A stretch of 17,747 bases of DNA, taken from contig CAKUCT010000015.1 of the NCBI GenBank assembly GCA_934643765.1, positions 1 to 17,747 of the forward strand, written 5' to 3'. The notes beneath the pieces are model-generated. The model was given only the letters and a program-made list of their open reading frames with translations. It did no database searches and was not told the origin of the DNA. This document shows, piece by piece, positions 15,268-17,747 of the stretch (the stretch's first letter is position 1; each line of letters begins with the position of its first letter). This DNA comes from an uncultured Oscillospiraceae bacterium. GTDB lineage: Bacteria; Bacillota; Clostridia; Oscillospirales; Oscillospiraceae. The position numbers were made by a program, and so were the translations under genes.

Positions 15268-15296
15268 ATTATACTCCAAATTGCATCGTAACGCAA
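15268..15296 (-). promoter_or_regulatory. Sigma-A promoter of the cdaA-led operon
   Basis: On the minus strand TTGCGT (15296-15291) and a perfect TATAAT (15273-15268) are separated by 17 nt, and the region is AT-rich compared with its surroundings. The transcript would start near 15261 and reach cdaA after about 30 nt. It is the only clear promoter I see for the 15-gene unit. I did not find strong internal promoters, but weak ones in coding sequence cannot be excluded. Confidence 0.8.
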
Positions 15297-15308
15297 GGGG
15301 CGGCACAT

Positions 15309-15334
15309 AAAAAACGGCTGCTTCTCAGGTTTTT
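15309..15334 (-). terminator. Probable weak terminator after the cysteine desulfurase gene
   Basis: On the minus strand AAAAACCTG can pair with CAGCCGTTTTTT across a 5-nt loop, with a two-base bulge. It overlaps the stop codon and ends in six T. The stem is partly A-T, so leakage into cdaA is possible. Confidence 0.45.
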
Positions 15335-16422
15335 ACCCATTGCGCCAAGCGGCGCACCTGCGCGGCGGTGTTGAACACGGAAAAGCTCGCGCGCAGTGTT
15401 CCCGTCTGCAGCGTCCCGGCCGACTCATGCGCCAAAGGCGCGCAATGAAGCCCTGCGCGAAGCGCCGCGCCGCGAAGCGATAAGCGCTTTGCCGTCTTTT
15501 CCACATCCTCCGTCTCCAGATAAAACGCGCACACGCCCGCCTGCTGCGCGCCGGAAAAGACCCGCACGCCAGAAATCCCGGACAGCTCGGCGCTGAGCAG
15601 CTGACAGAGCATCTGCGCATGGGCAAAAATCGCCTCCAGCCCCGTCCGGCGCACAAAGCGAATGCCCTCGCACAGCCCGCAGATGCCCGGCACGTTGTGT
15701 GTCCCCGCCTCGCCCGCGTCCGGCAGAAAGTCCGGCATGCGCGCGCTCTGGGAAAGGCTCCCCGTTCCGCGCGCCAGCAGCGGCGCAACCTGCCGCCCGC
15801 ACACCAGAATCCCGGTTCCCTGCGGGCCATAGAGGCTCTTGTGCCCCGGCATGGCAAGAAACGCCGCGCCGAGCTTCTGAAGTGAGACCGGCAGCACCCC
15901 CGCCGCCTGCGATGCGTCCACAATCAGCGGCACGCCGCGCGCGGCGCAGAGCGCCGCAATTTTTTCAAGCGGCAGGATGTAGCCGAACACGTTCGACACA
16001 TACGTGCACACCACCGCGCGCGTGTGCGGCCCGATCGCCGCTTCAAAGCCCTGCAGCGTATCCTCCGGGTCAAACACCCGCCGCCCCGCCACGCGGATTT
16101 TCGCTCCAACGTGGTGCAGCGGCCGCCAGACCGCGTTGTGCTCAAAGCCCGAAATGACCACCTCATCTCCCGCCCTGACCAGCGTCCTGATGGCAAGATT
16201 CAGCGCATGCGTGGCGTTCATCGTAAAAACGATCTGCTCCGGCGACGCGTCGAACAGCGCCGCGGCCTCTTCCCGGCAGGCATAGACTGCGTTGCTTGCC
16301 TGCATGGCCGCGTCGTATCCGCCGCGGCCCGGGCTTGCGTAGTGCTCCATCGCGTGCTGCACGGCGCGCGCAACAGACGGCGGCTTCTGCAGTGTGGTCG
16401 CCGCCGCATCAAAATAGATCAT
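15325..16422 (-). CDS. Class-V aminotransferase fold protein, cysteine desulfurase family
   Basis: PLP-dependent enzyme that probably takes sulfur (or selenium) from cysteine (or selenocysteine) as an enzyme-bound persulfide. The 365-residue protein begins MIYFDAAATTLQKP, as in the family. It has H95 (FEHNAVWRP), the PLP-site D169 (VDASQAAG), the PLP lysine K195 (MPGHKSLYGPQG) and a likely catalytic cysteine C327 (RAGLHCAPLAHE). It looks like the TIGR01977-type branch rather than the SufS of a suf cluster, and no suf or isc gene is nearby. The start was chosen for GGAGGAGG 6 nt upstream; the longer frame to 16617 reads through DUF3343 coding sequence. It overlaps the DUF3343 gene by 14 nt, so the two are likely partners. 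Confidence 0.9.
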   Translation of the reverse strand: MIYFDAAATTLQKPPSVARAVQHAMEHYASPGRGGYDAAMQASNAVYACREEAAALFDASPEQIVFTMNATHALNLAIRTLVRAGDEVVISGFEHNAVWRPLHHVGAKIRVAGRRVFDPEDTLQGFEAAIGPHTRAVVCTYVSNVFGYILPLEKIAALCAARGVPLIVDASQAAGVLPVSLQKLGAAFLAMPGHKSLYGPQGTGILVCGRQVAPLLARGTGSLSQSARMPDFLPDAGEAGTHNVPGICGLCEGIRFVRRTGLEAIFAHAQMLCQLLSAELSGISGVRVFSGAQQAGVCAFYLETEDVEKTAKRLSLRGAALRAGLHCAPLAHESAGTLQTGTLRASFSVFNTAAQVRRLAQWVKT

Positions 16423-16672
16423 ACCCGGCCTCCTCCATCCGTCCCGTGTCATAGTGGCGGAAAATCCGCCGGAACGCAACGCTCTGCTCCTGCAGAATCT
16501 GCGCCGCGGCCGGGCCGTCTTCCTGCGCAACCTGCAGCACATACCCACAGCCCTGCACGGAAATACACTTCGGTGCGCGCGCCAGCTGCGACGAAATTCC
16601 TGCGTATTGCAAAACACTCCGGCCGCTCTGCGCGGCGGTCAGCGAGTGAAATGAGAAATCATAGACAAACAT
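16409..16672 (-). CDS. DUF3343 family protein (putative Se/S carrier)
   Basis: An 87-residue protein resembling the DUF3343 family (Pfam calls it Se/S carrier-like). Such proteins are short, cytoplasmic and often encoded beside cysteine desulfurase-like enzymes. The sequence has the family layout: an N-terminal strand and helix (residues 1-30) followed by KCISVQGCGYVLQV, where C42 in GCG is the conserved cysteine that could carry persulfide or selenide. The start at 16672 has AAAGGAGG 9 nt upstream. An ATG three codons earlier abuts that site and is unlikely. The role as acceptor for the adjacent desulfurase is inferred from context and family naming, not shown. Confidence 0.82.
   Translation of the reverse strand: MFVYDFSFHSLTAAQSGRSVLQYAGISSQLARAPKCISVQGCGYVLQVAQEDGPAAAQILQEQSVAFRRIFRHYDTGRMEEAGYDLF
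16429..16436 (-). promoter_or_regulatory. Ribosome binding site fixing the cysteine desulfurase start
   Basis: Minus-strand GGAGGAGG with a 6-nt spacer to ATG 16422. It lies inside the DUF3343 gene and rules out the 65-residue longer reading frame. Confidence 0.8.
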
Positions 16673-16681
16673 AGGCGTCAT

Positions 16682-16689
16682 CCTCCTTT
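16682..16689 (-). promoter_or_regulatory. Ribosome binding site of the DUF3343 gene
   Basis: Minus-strand AAAGGAGG with a 9-nt spacer to ATG 16672. The ATG at 16681 follows it without a spacer, which excludes that start. Confidence 0.75.
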
Positions 16690-16786
16690 GCCCATCTTAT
16701 GCGCGCGCCGCGCTTTCTGACACGAGGCGCTTTTTTCCGCCGCTTTGCGCTTGTCTGCATAAAAATACGATTTTTTCTGTTAAGAC
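16690..16786. other. Non-coding gap between divergent transcription units
   Basis: This is the left part of the 392-nt divergent intergenic region; the rest holds the promoter, riboswitch and terminator listed below. A minus-strand promoter for the DUF3343 operon should be here, and the AT-rich stretch at about 16758-16786 is the likely place, but I find no hexamer pair with good sequence and spacing. Confidence 0.4.
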
Positions 16787-16814
16787 TTGACAAAAAGCTT
16801 CTCTTTTGTATAAT
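16787..16814 (+). promoter_or_regulatory. Sigma-A promoter of the riboswitch-transporter unit
   Basis: Consensus TTGACA (16787-16792) and TATAAT (16809-16814), both perfect, with a 16-nt spacer. Transcription would start near 16821, exactly where the riboswitch P1 begins. Confidence 0.92.
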
Positions 16815-16823
16815 GGAAATCGT

Positions 16824-16987
16824 TATGATAGAGGTTGCGTATACCATGAGTCATGTCCACCCGTCATCAGGCAATGCGGACATAAAAGGGGGATACGCCG
16901 AAGGAAGCATGATCTGTGCCTGCAGGCTGCTTTCTGGGACGCAGGAGAATATTCTGTGGACTGTCGCGAAAGCGGAGCGCTGTCATG
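16824..16987 (+). promoter_or_regulatory. Lysine riboswitch (L box) aptamer and switching strand
   Basis: The conserved L-box elements occur in the right order: ATAGAGG (16828-16834), GGGGG (16888-16892), CGCCGAAG (16896-16903), GGCTG (16925-16929), CTGGG (16934-16938) and GGACTGTC (16958-16965). Helices can be drawn: P1 GATAG (16827-16831) with CTGTC (16961-16965); P2 GCGTAT (16837-16842) with ATACGC (16893-16898) and distal ATGTCC (16853-16858) with GGACAT (16878-16883); a following arm GAAGCA (16904-16909) with TGCTTT (16928-16933); and CAGGA (16942-16946) with TTCTG (16952-16956). The aptamer is somewhat compact. A terminator and a transporter gene follow, so lysine is expected to cause premature termination. 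Confidence 0.9.
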
Positions 16988-17012
16988 TCGTCTTTACAGG
17001 GTTTTCTTGTTT

Positions 17013-17041
17013 TGCGTCATGGCTGCCATGACGCATTTTTT
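17013..17041 (+). terminator. Riboswitch expression-platform terminator
   Basis: TGCGTCATGG (17013-17022) pairs perfectly with 17026-17035 across loop CTG, followed by six T. It ends 23 nt before the transporter ATG, so it is an attenuator in the leader. GTCATG at 16982-16987 can pair with CATGAC (17027-17032) in its 3' arm and is a candidate antiterminator strand. Confidence 0.9.
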
Positions 17042-17064
17042 ATTGTGAAGGAGAAGAAAACCCC

Positions 17065-17747
17065 ATGAAGAAGAACACATCCCACGCGCTTGTGCGCATC
17101 ATCGTCATCGCGGCGATGCTCGTGCTTGTCGTTGCGGCGGCCATCGAGTGCGCAAACGGCAAGCCGCTGGCGGAAACCGCCTGGTCGCTGCTGCCGCCCG
17201 TCATCGCCATCGTCCTGGCCCTTGTCAGCAAGGAAGCCTACAGTTCCCTGTTTGTCGGCATTGTTGTCGGCGCTCTGTTCACGACGAACTTTGCCCCCGT
17301 GGCAGCGCTTGACACCATCATCAATGACGGCCTCATCGCCGCGATTGCGGACAACGCCGGCATTTTCCTGTTTCTGGTTCTGCTCGGCATCATCGTCGCG
17401 CTTGTGAACGCCGCGGGCGGCTCGGCAGCCTTCGGCCGCTGGGCAGAAACGCATATCAAAACGCGCGTCGGCGCGCAGCTGGCGACGTTTGTCCTCGGCG
17501 TTCTGATTTTCATCGACGACTATTTCAACTGCCTGACCGTGGGCTCTGTCATGCACCCTGTCACCGACAGCCACAAAATTTCCCGCCCGAAGCTCGCATA
17601 CCTGATTGACGCAACGGCTGCGCCCGTGTGCATGATCGCGCCGATCTCCTCCTGGGCTGCTGCCGTCTCCTCGACCGCTGAGGGCCTCAACACCGGCATG
17701 AGCGGCATTGAGCTGTTCATCCGCGCCAGTCCCTATAACCTCTATTC
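17065..17747 (+). CDS. NhaC-superfamily transporter, probable lysine transporter LysW type (3' end outside window)
   Basis: The first 227 residues are visible and the frame is open to the end of the window. The sequence is strongly hydrophobic, with about five to six membrane segments, and shows the NhaC-superfamily core FIDDYFNCLTVGSV followed by AYLIDATAAPVCMIAP. NhaC proteins are Na+/H+ antiporters, but a branch preceded by lysine riboswitches was predicted to import lysine (LysW). The riboswitch directly upstream makes that branch the best guess; substrate specificity cannot be read from the sequence. The ribosome binding site AAGGAG (17048-17053) is 11 nt before the ATG. Expected regulation is off when lysine is plentiful. 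Confidence 0.88.
   Translation, partial: MKKNTSHALVRIIVIAAMLVLVVAAAIECANGKPLAETAWSLLPPVIAIVLALVSKEAYSSLFVGIVVGALFTTNFAPVAALDTIINDGLIAAIADNAGIFLFLVLLGIIVALVNAAGGSAAFGRWAETHIKTRVGAQLATFVLGVLIFIDDYFNCLTVGSVMHPVTDSHKISRPKLAYLIDATAAPVCMIAPISSWAAAVSSTAEGLNTGMSGIELFIRASPYNLY

Noticed and set aside
16423..16617. 65-residue N-terminal extension of the cysteine desulfurase frame
   Set aside because: It is the out-of-frame reading of the DUF3343 gene, and a strong ribosome binding site precedes the internal ATG at 16422.
16699..17031. Plus-strand 110-codon open frame across the promoter and riboswitch
   Set aside because: It begins upstream of the consensus promoter, runs through the aptamer and into the terminator, and has no ribosome binding site or family resemblance.
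16821..17064. T-box leader as alternative to the riboswitch
   Set aside because: No T-box consensus or specifier-loop layout is seen, while L-box elements occur in full order.

Overview
The window looks like a chromosomal core region of a GC-rich gut-type Clostridia, most likely Oscillospiraceae/Ruminococcaceae. That assignment rests on the Firmicutes gene order (cdaA-cdaR, yicC-remA-gmk-rpoZ-priA-def-fmt-rsmB-rlmN-prpC-prkC-rsgA), strong GGAGG ribosome binding sites, sigma-A promoters and a lysine riboswitch. No phage, insertion sequence, CRISPR array or tRNA/rRNA gene is visible.

Layout from left to right. (1) 1-288, plus strand: the C-terminal end of an amidohydrolase resembling 8-oxoguanine deaminase. 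(2) 289-579: a convergent intergenic region packed with perfect palindromes. Two nearly identical 31-nt hairpins (294-324 and 526-556) bound it, with T-tracts pointing outward. (3) 580-15232, minus strand: one long, tightly packed transcription unit of 15 genes with many 1-4 nt overlaps. It is read from a good sigma-A promoter at 15268-15296, in the order cdaA, cdaR, yicC, remA, gmk, rpoZ, priA, def, fmt, rsmB, rlmN, prpC, prkC, rsgA, and finally a 57-residue two-helix membrane protein. (4) 15325-16672, minus strand: a two-gene operon with a DUF3343 (Se/S-carrier-like) protein followed by a class-V aminotransferase/cysteine desulfurase. (5) 16673-17747, plus strand: a sigma-A promoter, lysine riboswitch, intrinsic terminator and the first 227 codons of an NhaC-superfamily transporter, probably a lysine transporter of the LysW type.

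The long operon links translation and ribosome maturation (def, fmt, rsmB, rlmN, rsgA), nucleotide and transcription functions (gmk, rpoZ), replication restart (priA), RNA decay (yicC), and two envelope or second-messenger systems: c-di-AMP synthesis (cdaA/cdaR) and PASTA kinase/phosphatase signalling (prkC/prpC). Compared with the Bacillus order, coaBC is missing between rpoZ and priA and rpe is missing after rsgA. cdaA-cdaR is fused to the head of the unit instead of being followed by glmM.

The most noteworthy items are the palindrome cluster, the unannotated small membrane protein after rsgA, the extra Ig-like module in the PrkC ectodomain, and the lysine riboswitch with two possible P1 pairing registers. 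I see no clearly new defence or mobile system here.
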